Origin: Microscillaceae bacterium
Lineage (GTDB): Bacteria; Bacteroidota; Bacteroidia; Cytophagales; Microscillaceae
DNA length: 64,000 bases
Reading direction: 5' to 3'
NCBI GenBank assembly: GCA_011390205.1
Contig: JAABSX010000009.1
Span: 47,800 to 111,799 of the forward strand
The notes under the pieces were generated by a model. The model was not told the origin of the DNA, ran no database searches, and was given only the letters and a program-made list of their open reading frames with translations. How positions within the stretch are numbered: the stretch's first letter is position 1; each line of letters opens with the position of its first letter. Shown here piece by piece: positions 17,083 through 25,990 of this stretch. Both the position numbers and the translations under genes were made by a program.

Positions 17083-20000
17083 TTAAGTATTCCATTTCAC
17101 TTTGCAAGAGGTGATGTGCCAACAAGGTCTGAAGGTAAGTTTGCTGAATCAAGAAAACCTCTTGGCGAGTCTGGGCAAATTGGTAATAATCCATTTCGCC
17201 TAGTCGGTAGCTTTTTTGTGCTTTTGCTTGGATGCTTTGGGCCAGGCTAAGGGCCTCTCCTTCGTAGTAGCTTCTTTTTTGGTTATTTTGTATGATTTTA
17301 TCTTGCAATACTTTGAGATGTTGCGTAAGCTGTCTTTGCTTGTAGGCACGCTCTTGGGCTGTCATATCGGCTTGCATTTTTGCGAGTTCTTGGGCATTTT
17401 TAGCCTCACTTCGCCCTATCGGGATGCTGAGCCCTGCGATGAGTACGTGTCTGTTAAAGGTCCCTGATTCACGCATATTGAAATACCCTGCCTGCAAACT
17501 GGGTTTCTTTTGCATTTTGTACCATTGGCTTTGTGCCAATTGTAGTTTTTCTTGCTGCTGTAAGTAGCTGAGTGTAGGGTTATCTAGTGCATCCAGTGTG
17601 AGTGCTTCGTTTTGTGGGCGAGGCATTTGTGCCTGAGCGGGGCGAAGCTCTGTGGGGGTATTGAGCAAAAGCTGCAATACTTGCATCTGAATTTGTATTT
17701 CCTGTGCTACTTCTTTGAGTTGTTGGTGCGTCTGCCCTGCTTCAAGCTCGGCTCGGTTCAGCTCCACCGGAGAGATTTCTCCTGTGCTGACCCTTACAGA
17801 AGCTACCCTCTGGAGGTCTTGCAAAAGACTATCTCTAGACTGAAGCAGTGTCCTTTTTTCATACAAAAAAAGCCATTGGTAATAGGCTTGTTTTACCTGA
17901 TAAGTGAGTTCGTTTTGGGTAATTTGCTTTGCTTTTGTGCCTAGCTGACTTTGAGCTTCGTAAAATTCTTTTTTGCGGCGATAGACACTTGGCAGGGCAA
18001 AAGACTGCACCACACTGATACTCATATCTGTCTCTGCATTATTGACATTGCCAAACTGCATCTGAATATCCAGTGGGTCTAGCGTCAGTTTGTGTTTGGC
18101 TTGGTAGTCTGCTTGCCTGATGGGCAAATCGGCTATTTTCAGACTTTCATTGTTTTGGTATGCCTGATTGAGGGCTTGCTCGAGGTCAATCTCTTGAGGC
18201 GTATTTTGAGCCTGTGCAATATTTCCGAGTAATATCATTCCTAAGAATAAACTTCCGACTGTGATGGATTTAGAAAAATTTCTTTTGCCAAAATGGATGG
18301 GTTCATTTCTGCCACCTGCCCAAGCATAGAGAATTGGAATCACCAGCAAGGTCAGGGCAGTAGCTGTGAATAGCCCTCCAATGACTACTGTAGCAAGGGG
18401 TTTCTGCACTTCTGCTCCTGAGCCTGCCGAGAAAGCCATCGGAAAAAAGCCCAAACTCGCCACGGTGGCTGTCATCAACACAGGGCGAAGCCTGACTTGA
18501 GTGCCTTCTAAGATGCGTCTGTAGATATTGTGCATTCCTTCGTCTTCGAGGTCATTAAAATACCCAATCAGCACGATTCCATTCAATACGGCTACCCCAA
18601 AAAGGGCAATAAACCCAACGCCTGCCGAGATACTAAAAGGCATCCCACGTAGCCAAAGGGCAAATATCCCCCCAATGGCAGAAAAAGGAATTGCCATAAA
18701 AATCAAAACACTTTGCTTGATAGAGCCAAAGGTAAAATACAACAGACTGAAAATCAGCCCCAACGAAAGCGGCACGGCAATCATCAGACGGTCTTTGGCT
18801 TTTTGGAGATTTTCAAATTGTCCTCCATATTTGAAGTAATAGCCTGCGGGCAGACCGACACTTTGCTTGAGTTTGGCTTGGATTTCATGGACTACACTTT
18901 CTACATCACGCCCTCTTACATTGAGCCCTACGGTGATTCGGCGGCGTGTATTTTCTCTAGAAATCTGCACGGGAGCATCCACAAAATCAATGTTGGCGAC
19001 TTGGCTCATCGGGATTTGTCCGCCTTCATTGGGCAAATCAACATAGAGATTCTCAAGGCTCTGGATGCCTTTTCGGGCTTCAGGGGCATAGCGTAGCACG
19101 AGGTCAAAGCGTTTTTCGCCTTCATAGACCTGCCCAGCTACCTCTCCTGCAAAAGCCATTCGGATTTGTCGGTTAAGGTCATCTATCATGAGTCCATATT
19201 GTGCGATTTGAGGTCTTTGATAGGTGATTTGCATCTGTGGCAAACCTTCTACGGCTTCTACTTTGAGGTCTGCCACGCCTTTGATATTTCTGATATTTTT
19301 GGCTACTTCTTGGGCTTTTTGTGCCAATGTGCCTAAATCTTCTCCATAAATCTGCACAGCTACATCTGATTTGATACCTGTAATCAGCTCATTAAAACGC
19401 ATCTCTATGGGCTGCTGAAACTCTACGGCCACCCCAGGAATGACCGCTAGAGCCTCTTCCATTTTCTCAATCAACTCATCTTTGGTCTTGGCAGTAGTCC
19501 ATTCAGATTTATCTTTAAGCACCACCATGAGGTCATTGGCTTCTATGGGCATGGGGTCGGTCGGGATTTCAGAAGTCCCTACTTTAGAAACTGCGGTAAT
19601 CACCTCTGGAAATCCTAGCAAAATCGCTTCCATCTGCCCCGATACTTTGACGGTCTGGCTGAGGCTCGTCCCTGTTTGTAATCTGACCTCCAGTGCCATA
19701 TCTCCTTCATCTAGTTTGGGGATAAACTCACCTCCCATTTGTGAAAAAACACCTAGAGAAAACACCAATAAAAGCAATGCAAGACCCACTACCAGTGTTT
19801 TCATTCTCAAGGCACGCAGCAGGATAGGACGGTAAATTCTCTGAAAAAAAGCAATCATTCTGTCCGAAAAATTTTGCTTGACAACGATTTTTCTACTTAA
19901 AAACAAAGCAGACATCGCAGGCACATACGTCAGTGATAAAATCAAAGCCCCTAAAATGGCGAAGCCTACAGTCTTAGCCATCGGGCCAAACATCTTCCCT

Positions 20001-21400
20001 TCAATGCCTGTGAGGGTCAGTATCGGTAGATACACTATCAGGATGATAATCTCACCAAAGGCAGCTGATTTTCGGATTTGAGTAGAGGATTTTAAGACAC
20101 TTGCATCCATTTCTACCTTTGTGAGGGTCTGATTGGGGTAAGTATGGTAGATTCGGTGAATGATTGCCTCCACGATAATGACTGCACCATCTACTACCAG
20201 TCCAAAATCAATCGCTCCTAAGCTCATCAAATTGGCAGATACCCCAAAAATATTCATCATCCCCAAGGCAAAAAGCAATGACAGCGGAATCACCGAAGCG
20301 ACCACCAAGCCAGCCCGCACATTGCCCAAGAACAGCACCAGTACAAAAACGACGATTAAGCCGCCTTCTAATAAATTGGTCTGAACAGTATTGATGGCTC
20401 TATTGACCAATTCGGAGCGGTCTAAAAATGCCTTGATTTCTACCCCTTCTGGCAGTGAACGCTGAATCTGAGCTACTCTGGTTTTCACACGTTCAATCAC
20501 ATCGGCAGAGTTGGCTCCTTTGAGCATCATCACGATGCCGCCCACTACTTCGCCCTTGCCGTCTTGGCTCATTGCTCCGTACCTTACGGCACTTCCAAAG
20601 CGGATTTCAGCGATATTTCTAATAAGGATGGGGATTCCCTCTACATTTTTGACCACAATCTGGGCAATGTCTTCTTTGCTAGATACCATGCCTTCGCCTC
20701 TGATAAAGTAGGCTTGGCTGTTTTTCTCGATGTAGCTCCCTCCTGTGTTTTGGTTGTTGCTCTGTAGTGCCTCATAGACTTCATCTAGGGTAATGTTGTA
20801 GGCTCTGAGTTCTTCGGGACGGATGGCTACTTCGTATTGTTTTACAAAACCTCCGAAGCTGTTGATTTCTACCACGCCTGCGATGCCCGATAACTGCCTT
20901 TTCACAAGCCAATCTTGGAGTGTGCGCAGCTCCATTGCGTTATATTTTTGTTCGTATCCTGCTATGGGGCGGAGTACATATTGGTAAATCTCACCCAAAC
21001 CAGTGCTTACAGGGGTCATTTCGGGCATCCCCATTTCGGGTGGAATGCTCACGGTGCTGACCTGCTCTGTTACCCATTGTCTTGCTCTATACACATCTAC
21101 ACCATCTTCAAAAACTACGGTAATGACCGAAATCCCGAAGCGTGAAATGGAGCGAATTTCTTCCACTTTCTGGACATTGCCCAAGGCAAGCTCAAGAGGA
21201 GCTGTAATGAATCGCTCTATCTCTTGTGCAGAGTAATTGGGCGATTGGGTAATGAGCTGTACTTGGTTGTTGGTGATGTCTGGCACGGCATCTATAGGGA
21301 GCTGGGTCAGGGAATAACTTCCCCAAATAATCCAGGCAAAGGTCAGCATCAAGATAATCAGCTTGTTCTTGATGCTAAAAGAAATCAGGTTGTCTATCAT
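17072..21400 (-). CDS. Heavy-metal efflux RND pump (CusA/CzcA-like) fused to a TolC-type outer-membrane factor
   Basis: At 1442 aa this is about 400 residues longer than a usual CzcA/CusA. Residues 1-1035 form the proton-driven RND pump: TM1 near 12-30, porter domains, the HME-RND motif AIDFGLVVDGAVIIVEA with D398, D404 and E411, LDEGDMALEVR near 563, and a last TM cluster near 1002-1028. Residues about 1066-1442 are a TolC/CzcC-like outer-membrane factor rich in long Gln/Ala helices. Between them (about 1042-1065) lies FSKSITVGSLFLGMILLGN followed by IAQAQ, which looks exactly like a signal peptide with an AQA cleavage site. RND-OMF fusions are known in Bacteroidota. The adaptor gene overlaps its 3' end by 11 bases. 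Confidence 0.94.
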   Translation of the reverse strand: MIDNLISFSIKNKLIILMLTFAWIIWGSYSLTQLPIDAVPDITNNQVQLITQSPNYSAQEIERFITAPLELALGNVQKVEEIRSISRFGISVITVVFEDGVDVYRARQWVTEQVSTVSIPPEMGMPEMTPVSTGLGEIYQYVLRPIAGYEQKYNAMELRTLQDWLVKRQLSGIAGVVEINSFGGFVKQYEVAIRPEELRAYNITLDEVYEALQSNNQNTGGSYIEKNSQAYFIRGEGMVSSKEDIAQIVVKNVEGIPILIRNIAEIRFGSAVRYGAMSQDGKGEVVGGIVMMLKGANSADVIERVKTRVAQIQRSLPEGVEIKAFLDRSELVNRAINTVQTNLLEGGLIVVFVLVLFLGNVRAGLVVASVIPLSLLFALGMMNIFGVSANLMSLGAIDFGLVVDGAVIIVEAIIHRIYHTYPNQTLTKVEMDASVLKSSTQIRKSAAFGEIIILIVYLPILTLTGIEGKMFGPMAKTVGFAILGALILSLTYVPAMSALFLSRKIVVKQNFSDRMIAFFQRIYRPILLRALRMKTLVVGLALLLLVFSLGVFSQMGGEFIPKLDEGDMALEVRLQTGTSLSQTVKVSGQMEAILLGFPEVITAVSKVGTSEIPTDPMPIEANDLMVVLKDKSEWTTAKTKDELIEKMEEALAVIPGVAVEFQQPIEMRFNELITGIKSDVAVQIYGEDLGTLAQKAQEVAKNIRNIKGVADLKVEAVEGLPQMQITYQRPQIAQYGLMIDDLNRQIRMAFAGEVAGQVYEGEKRFDLVLRYAPEARKGIQSLENLYVDLPNEGGQIPMSQVANIDFVDAPVQISRENTRRRITVGLNVRGRDVESVVHEIQAKLKQSVGLPAGYYFKYGGQFENLQKAKDRLMIAVPLSLGLIFSLLYFTFGSIKQSVLIFMAIPFSAIGGIFALWLRGMPFSISAGVGFIALFGVAVLNGIVLIGYFNDLEDEGMHNIYRRILEGTQVRLRPVLMTATVASLGFFPMAFSAGSGAEVQKPLATVVIGGLFTATALTLLVIPILYAWAGGRNEPIHFGKRNFSKSITVGSLFLGMILLGNIAQAQNTPQEIDLEQALNQAYQNNESLKIADLPIRQADYQAKHKLTLDPLDIQMQFGNVNNAETDMSISVVQSFALPSVYRRKKEFYEAQSQLGTKAKQITQNELTYQVKQAYYQWLFLYEKRTLLQSRDSLLQDLQRVASVRVSTGEISPVELNRAELEAGQTHQQLKEVAQEIQIQMQVLQLLLNTPTELRPAQAQMPRPQNEALTLDALDNPTLSYLQQQEKLQLAQSQWYKMQKKPSLQAGYFNMRESGTFNRHVLIAGLSIPIGRSEAKNAQELAKMQADMTAQERAYKQRQLTQHLKVLQDKIIQNNQKRSYYEGEALSLAQSIQAKAQKSYRLGEMDYYQFAQTRQEVFLIQQTYLQTLLAHHLLQSEMEYLNGN

Positions 21401-21432
21401 TATTTAATGTTGTTTAAAATTTTCTTATTCGG

Positions 21433-21455
21433 GTGTGAGGTGTCGCACCTCGCAC
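21433..21455. repeat. Strong hairpin between His-rich gene and RND pump gene
   Basis: GTGTGAGGTG (21433-21442) pairs with CACCTCGCAC (21446-21455) around a TCG triloop: 10 pairs, one of them G-T. No T-run follows on either side, so it is not a standard terminator. It sits in the 5' leader of the pump gene, 33 bases upstream of its ATG, and could be a transcript-stability element, a regulatory stem or a REP-like repeat. Confidence 0.5.
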
Positions 21456-21574
21456 GGATATTAAAACACTCATACGGATACAAAAATACGCACTTGGCTT
21501 ACGCTGGACACTGACGTGGCACAGATACGAGACACCTTGTAAGCTTACCTTGCACGAGCAAGAGTGAAGCAAAT

Positions 21575-21949
21575 TTAAACTTGGGGTGGCGGAGAGAAAA
21601 TAGGAGAGTATAAGAAATGGTATTCAGGAACAATTTTGGGTGTTAGGCTAGCAGGTGTTGTTAATGAAATGGCTAGAAAATCTGAATGTATTGCAGGTAC
21701 TAAAACATCAAATAGCTGTAGGCCTTGGTGGTGGTGGTGCTTAAGGGGTAGCTGCTCATGGTCTTGGTCGCTGTGGTCTGCTTCGTTATAATGAGCTGCC
21801 AAGAAGTCTCCAAAGCTTAGGTCGGTGTGGTTGGTTTGGTAATGCTGGATAAGATTAGGGATTTTAAACAGTTCTTCCATATCGCTTTTGGGTATCAAGG
21901 CTCCTAAGCTAAAGAATGTCAAAAGGAATATGGAGATTATTTTGTGCAC
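21575..21949 (-). CDS. Small exported His-rich protein of metal efflux operon
   Basis: This 124-aa protein has an N-terminal hydrophobic segment (MHKIISIFLLTFFSLGALIP) that resembles a signal peptide. The middle holds acidic and histidine residues (HYNEADHSDQDHEQ) followed by KHHHHQG, a plausible metal-binding stretch. Small His-rich proteins of this sort often lead CusA/CzcA operons in Bacteroidota. It precedes the RND pump gene by 174 bases on the same strand. I infer a role in periplasmic metal binding or sensing; there is no recognised catalytic domain. Confidence 0.68.
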   Translation of the reverse strand: MHKIISIFLLTFFSLGALIPKSDMEELFKIPNLIQHYQTNHTDLSFGDFLAAHYNEADHSDQDHEQLPLKHHHHQGLQLFDVLVPAIHSDFLAISLTTPASLTPKIVPEYHFLYSPIFSPPPQV

Positions 21950-22260
21950 CTAGATTTATTTTCTACAAAGGAGGGGATAAGTTTTGGCAATATCAATGAT
22001 AAAAATCAATTTAGAATGATTTTAAGGTTTTATTCCTACTACTGTGCATTTATGGCAGACGAGATATTTTTCAAAAAGTGCCACATCTCAGCATCCAAAA
22101 AGTGCTATTTATGCCGTATGGTTATGTATCTCGCTGCTTTGTAGGGTGCTAAGGGTTTTGTTTTTTCTGTCAGATATATTTTTGAAGAATCTCATAGAAG
22201 AGCCTTCACTTGTACACAGAATGTACGAGCAAAGGTTTCTTTGCTTGATGCTAAATCTCT
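21950..22260. other. Intergenic region upstream of metal efflux operon
   Basis: About 310 AT-rich bases lie between the start of the His-rich gene and the stop of the pyrophosphatase gene, both on the minus strand. Open frames here are short and unconvincing. I found no exact TAnnTTTG in minus orientation and no clear metal-regulator operator. Confidence 0.4.
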
Positions 22261-22824
22261 TTATTTTCGGGTGGTTTTCCACTTGCTGTCTAGGTAGAGT
22301 TGTTGAGAGTCTTTGATGGCTTGTAGGGCGGCTTTCTCATCATCCCAGCCTTCTACGCCTACTTTTTTCTTTTCTAAATCTTTATAGACCTTGAAGAAAT
22401 GCTCAATCTCTAGCTTCAAATGTGGGGCAATTTGGTCAAGGCGGAAAATATGATTCCAGATAGGGTCACTTACGGGTACACAAAGTATTTTTTCGTCGGG
22501 ACCTTTTTCATCTCTCATATTAAATAGCCCTACAGGGCGTACTTCTATCAGACATCCAGGGAAGGTAGGCTCAGTAACCAGCACTAGGGCATCAAGGGGG
22601 TCTCCGTCACGGGCAAGTGTCTCTGGAAAAAAACCATAATCACTTGGATAATGTACCGAAGAAAATAACATTCTGTCATAGCGAATCATGCGCCTTTCAT
22701 AGTCATATTCATATTTATTTCGGCTTCCTTTGGGAATTTCTACTACTACATCGATGCTGAAATTGTGTAATTCTGTTTCTTTGCCGATAGAAGAAGGTGT
22801 GGTGTTTTCGTTTTGCTCGTTCAT
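22261..22824 (-). CDS. ppa: Inorganic pyrophosphatase (family I)
   Basis: This 187-aa soluble family I pyrophosphatase hydrolyses PPi to phosphate and so pulls biosynthetic reactions forward. Motifs are VVVEIPKGSRNKYEYD (about 30-45), HYPSDYGFFPET (substrate-binding Tyr region) and the hallmark metal-binding DGDPLDALVLV (around residues 92-102), with a later VPVSDPIW. Length agrees with bacterial Ppa. The N-terminus carries a short Asn/Glu/Thr-rich leader. It stands alone, with msrA diverging from it across a 259-base gap. Confidence 0.95.
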   Translation of the reverse strand: MNEQNENTTPSSIGKETELHNFSIDVVVEIPKGSRNKYEYDYERRMIRYDRMLFSSVHYPSDYGFFPETLARDGDPLDALVLVTEPTFPGCLIEVRPVGLFNMRDEKGPDEKILCVPVSDPIWNHIFRLDQIAPHLKLEIEHFFKVYKDLEKKKVGVEGWDDEKAALQAIKDSQQLYLDSKWKTTRK

Positions 22825-22968
22825 ATCTAAACTTTTGAAATTAGGTGAATGGATAAAATACTACCTAAAACTAATTAAAAACTTTGATTTACACAATTTT
22901 TAAATGAAAAGTGCAATTAAATCTAGGTAAGCCAACAGTATAAATCTTTTTTGTATCTTTTGTGTTTT

Positions 22969-22976
22969 TAAATTTG
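22969..22976 (+). promoter_or_regulatory. Candidate -7 element upstream of msrA
   Basis: TAAATTTG matches the Bacteroidota -7 consensus TAnnTTTG about 107 bases before the msrA ATG. A TTG at 22951-22953 could be the -33 element, but its spacing of 15 is shorter than usual. Confidence 0.3.
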
Positions 22977-23083
22977 TTGTTGCTTCGTGAAGATATAAAA
23001 TAATTAGGGACAGTAAATCATAGTTTCTGACAAAATAGTCTAAATACAACAGTAATATTTAATGAGACATAAAACATAAAAAC

Positions 23084-23761
23084 ATGAATACTAGATTTTA
23101 TTTGATGGCATTGTTGGCAATTACATTGCTGCAGTATGCTTGTTCTTCTGGGCAGAATGACTCTTCAGATAATCGCACAAAGTCAGCAAAGCAGGCAGTG
23201 CAAATTGCGGTTCCGCCTGGGCATCTTAAGGCTGTCTTTGCTGGGGGCTGTTTTTGGTGTACAGAGGCTGTTTTTGAGCGAGTAGAGGGAGTAAAAGATG
23301 TGTTTTCGGGCTATACAGGAGGCGAAGAACTCAACCCCACTTACGAAGAAGTAGGGCAGGGCAGCACAGGGCATGCAGAGGCCGTGATGTTGTTTTATGA
23401 CCCCGAAGTGGTGAGTTATGAAACCTTGTTGGAGATATTTTTTGCCACCCATGACCCCACCCAGCTCAATAGACAAGGGCCAGATGTGGGCAAACAGTAC
23501 CGTTCGGCTGTTTTTTATCAGAATACAGAAGAAAAGCAACAGATAGAGGCTTATATAAAGAAGCTAGGCAAATCGGGCAAGTACAATCAAAAAATAGTAA
23601 CCCAAGTAGATGATTTTGAGGTGTTTTATCGTGCTGAAGAGTATCACCAGAATTATTATGAGATTCACCCTGAAAGTGCTTATGTGCAGCAGGTAACTGT
23701 GCCAAAGGTGAAAAAATTCTTGAAAGAATTTCCAGACAAACTAAAAGAAAAGTACAAATAA
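23084..23761 (+). CDS. msrA: Peptide methionine-S-sulfoxide reductase A, lipoprotein form
   Basis: This 225-aa MsrA reduces methionine-S-sulfoxide in proteins. An N-terminal lipoprotein signal (MNTRFYLMALLAITLLQYAC, lipobox LQYAC, Cys20) places it in the periplasm or at a membrane. The catalytic motif GGCFWCTE gives Cys56 as nucleophile, followed by VFSGYTGGE, GHAEAV, FFATHDPTQLNRQGPDVG and QYRSAVFY, all diagnostic of MsrA. There is no C-terminal MsrB domain and no C-terminal resolving cysteine cluster. It is a single-gene unit closed by a strong terminator directly after the stop. Confidence 0.96.
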   Translation: MNTRFYLMALLAITLLQYACSSGQNDSSDNRTKSAKQAVQIAVPPGHLKAVFAGGCFWCTEAVFERVEGVKDVFSGYTGGEELNPTYEEVGQGSTGHAEAVMLFYDPEVVSYETLLEIFFATHDPTQLNRQGPDVGKQYRSAVFYQNTEEKQQIEAYIKKLGKSGKYNQKIVTQVDDFEVFYRAEEYHQNYYEIHPESAYVQQVTVPKVKKFLKEFPDKLKEKYK

Positions 23762-23767
23762 GACGAT

Positions 23768-23805
23768 AAACACCCTGATAACCACAGGGTGTTTGCTGAT
23801 TTTTT
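23768..23805 (+). terminator. Intrinsic terminator of msrA
   Basis: AAACACCCTG (23768-23777) and CAGGGTGTTT (23785-23794) form a perfect 10-bp stem with a 7-base loop. A T-run at 23800-23805 follows after a short spacer. It begins 7 bases past the msrA stop. Confidence 0.85.
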
Positions 23806-23890
23806 AGTAAAAATTTCCGCTCTAAGCATCTTTACTAAAACAGTTTATATGATTATCTAATTATAAATAAATGTGTTCGTTTGGCAATGT

Positions 23891-23910
23891 GCTAATTATC
23901 AGCACATTAG
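23891..23910. repeat. Dispersed 20-bp intergenic motif, copy 1
   Basis: GCTAATTATCAGCACATTAG lies between msrA and the convergent cyclase gene. A 17/20 match occurs at 37671-37690, and a shorter relative (GCTAATCATCA) near 29080. All copies are intergenic. Confidence 0.4.
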
Positions 23911-23988
23911 ATAAGAAATAATATAAACTAAATAGGCGTAAGTAATGAAGTAGCTGAAAATCAGTGTATTGAGTAATTTTCAATTTAC

Positions 23989-25770
23989 TCAAGCGCCAAT
24001 GTTATGTACTTGTGCTTTGAGATTATTGATACCTTGGAAAAGAGATGTCTTTTTTTCTACAAAATACATATCTATTTCTCCTTTGTTTTTAGCGGCTATT
24101 TTCCCCCTGTGCGTACATTGGAAGTGTGATTTCACGAGTTTGTAAGTTGTCTCAGAGATATTTACCTTTCCTACTTCTCCGCTAGATTCCATTCGGGCTG
24201 CGATATTTACGGTATCGCCCCAGATGTCATACGCAAATTTATTTTTGCCAATGACCCCTGCCACGAGTGGCCCCGTGTGTATGCCTATTCGTAGCTCCCA
24301 TACGGATTCTCCCTTGGCTTGTTTTTCGGCCTTGAAGCGCTCCATAAATTCTTTCATTTCTAAGCCTGCTTTTACTACATCTATGGCATTGCTGCGGTTG
24401 GGGAGAGGTATTCCGCCTGCACACATATAAGCATCACCGATGGTTTTGATTTTTTCTACCCCATATTTTTCTATGATTTCATCAAATTTCAAGAAGCAGT
24501 AATCTAGCTCGTGTATGATTTGTTCGGGGGTGAGTTTTTCGGAGATTTGTGTAAAGCCCTTAAAATCTGTAAAAAGCACTGTTGCCATATCATAGTGTCT
24601 AGGCGTGGCATGCCCTGTTTCTTTGAGTTCTTGGGCTATCTCAGCGGGTAGGATATTGAGCAGCAAGTTATTTGCTTCATCTCTTTGCTGGATGACCTGT
24701 TCGTGCAGTTCGGATAAGTTATCACGCTGTGCTTCTATCTCTTCTTTTTGTTGGGAGAGTATGGCATTTGTTTGCTCGATGTTATCTCTTTGCTCTTCTA
24801 TTTCTTTTTTCTGTAAGTTGATTTCTTGATTTTTTTGAGCAAGAGCTTCCTTTTGTTCTATGAGGAGTTGGTTACTTTTGACTTGTTTCCACCAAAACCA
24901 CACAATCATTAAAAGCAATGCTGAGCCTAAGCTGATGCCCAAGATAAGGGTGAAATTAAGCAGTTCGTGCTTGTCTAGCTCACTTTGTTTTTGTAATTTT
25001 TCTAGGGCAAGTCTTTCAGATTTTGCTTTTTCTTTGAGCAAGACCATTGCTTGGGTTTTGCTTTCTAGCTCACGGATGGTGAGGCTATCTGCCAGGGCGA
25101 TGGCTTCTATCTCTTTAGCCTCTAAATTTCCAGAGAGCTTGAGCTTGTCTAGGATAAGTTTTTTTTCTGACACTTTCTTCTCTGTAAGCTCTGAATTAGT
25201 GCTAGATAGTTGTTTTTGTGCTTTTTCTACTGATTCGTTGAGATATTTAGTAAATACTACTTCCAAATCTTTGTAGGTTTTGAATGCTTTTCGGGTTCTT
25301 CTGCCACTGTTCTCTTCATCAAGCACATATTGGTAAGTAGGTAGGGCAGTTTCTATCAAAAAAGCTTTCATTTGCTGCTCTGAGAATTTGCCTTGGTCTT
25401 TGAGTTTTTTGTAAATATCAAATGCTTTTTGATGGTACTTGGCAGCGAGGTCAGCCCTGTCAAAATTATAACCCATAAGCATACCCAGTGTGCTGAGGGC
25501 TTTTGCCTCTCCTAGTTCGTAATTAATTTTCTTTGCTTTCTTTTCAGCATCTTCGGCATATTCTTTTGCCTTATCGGGTTTGTTATCTTTGAGCAATACT
25601 GCAAGTTCATTTCTCAAATCTATCTGTACAGTTGTATTGCTTTGGTCTAATTGTTTTTGGAGAGTATTGATTTTTGCGTCTTGAGCGGAGACTCCCAAAA
25701 AAATACAGGTGGCTAGGAAGGTTAGCAACCAAGAGCGTTTGTGAGATGTATGAATATGAATGGCTTCCAT
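23989..25770 (-). CDS. TPR-containing membrane adenylate cyclase (class III)
   Basis: This 593-aa class III nucleotide cyclase has a signal-like leader (residues about 10-29, ending VSAQ). A periplasmic TPR-like helical region (about 45-270) follows, then one TM helix (272-294), a cytoplasmic coiled coil (about 300-365) and the catalytic domain (about 390-575). Metal-binding Asp402 (FTDFKGF) and Asp446 (IGDAYM) are present. Lys442 (EKIKTIGDAYM) and Asp515 (AYDIWGD) are the adenine-selecting pair, so ATP to cAMP is expected. The arrangement suggests that an envelope signal read by the TPR region controls cAMP output through the coiled coil. It stands alone. Confidence 0.92.
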   Translation of the reverse strand: MEAIHIHTSHKRSWLLTFLATCIFLGVSAQDAKINTLQKQLDQSNTTVQIDLRNELAVLLKDNKPDKAKEYAEDAEKKAKKINYELGEAKALSTLGMLMGYNFDRADLAAKYHQKAFDIYKKLKDQGKFSEQQMKAFLIETALPTYQYVLDEENSGRRTRKAFKTYKDLEVVFTKYLNESVEKAQKQLSSTNSELTEKKVSEKKLILDKLKLSGNLEAKEIEAIALADSLTIRELESKTQAMVLLKEKAKSERLALEKLQKQSELDKHELLNFTLILGISLGSALLLMIVWFWWKQVKSNQLLIEQKEALAQKNQEINLQKKEIEEQRDNIEQTNAILSQQKEEIEAQRDNLSELHEQVIQQRDEANNLLLNILPAEIAQELKETGHATPRHYDMATVLFTDFKGFTQISEKLTPEQIIHELDYCFLKFDEIIEKYGVEKIKTIGDAYMCAGGIPLPNRSNAIDVVKAGLEMKEFMERFKAEKQAKGESVWELRIGIHTGPLVAGVIGKNKFAYDIWGDTVNIAARMESSGEVGKVNISETTYKLVKSHFQCTHRGKIAAKNKGEIDMYFVEKKTSLFQGINNLKAQVHNIGA

Positions 25771-25990
25771 GGAGATATATATTCTATTAATTTTAATGAC
25801 AAATAATTATCTACTTATTGCCAATTATTAAGCCTAAATCTAAAAATTAGCCTATAGAATGCTAAAAATACTTACATAAGCATCATTTACAGCCATGTCA
25901 ATTCACTTTGAAGCCTCATAAAGTATATTTTGCTGTGTATTTTTTGATGAAGGGGGCAAATTACACCCAAAATTCAGAAAATAAATGACC

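Noticed and set aside
23969..23992. Hairpin TTGAGTAA/TTACTCAA at the 3' end of the cyclase gene as a terminator
   Set aside because: The 8-bp AT-rich stem overlaps the stop codon and no clean T-run follows on the minus strand, so support is too weak.
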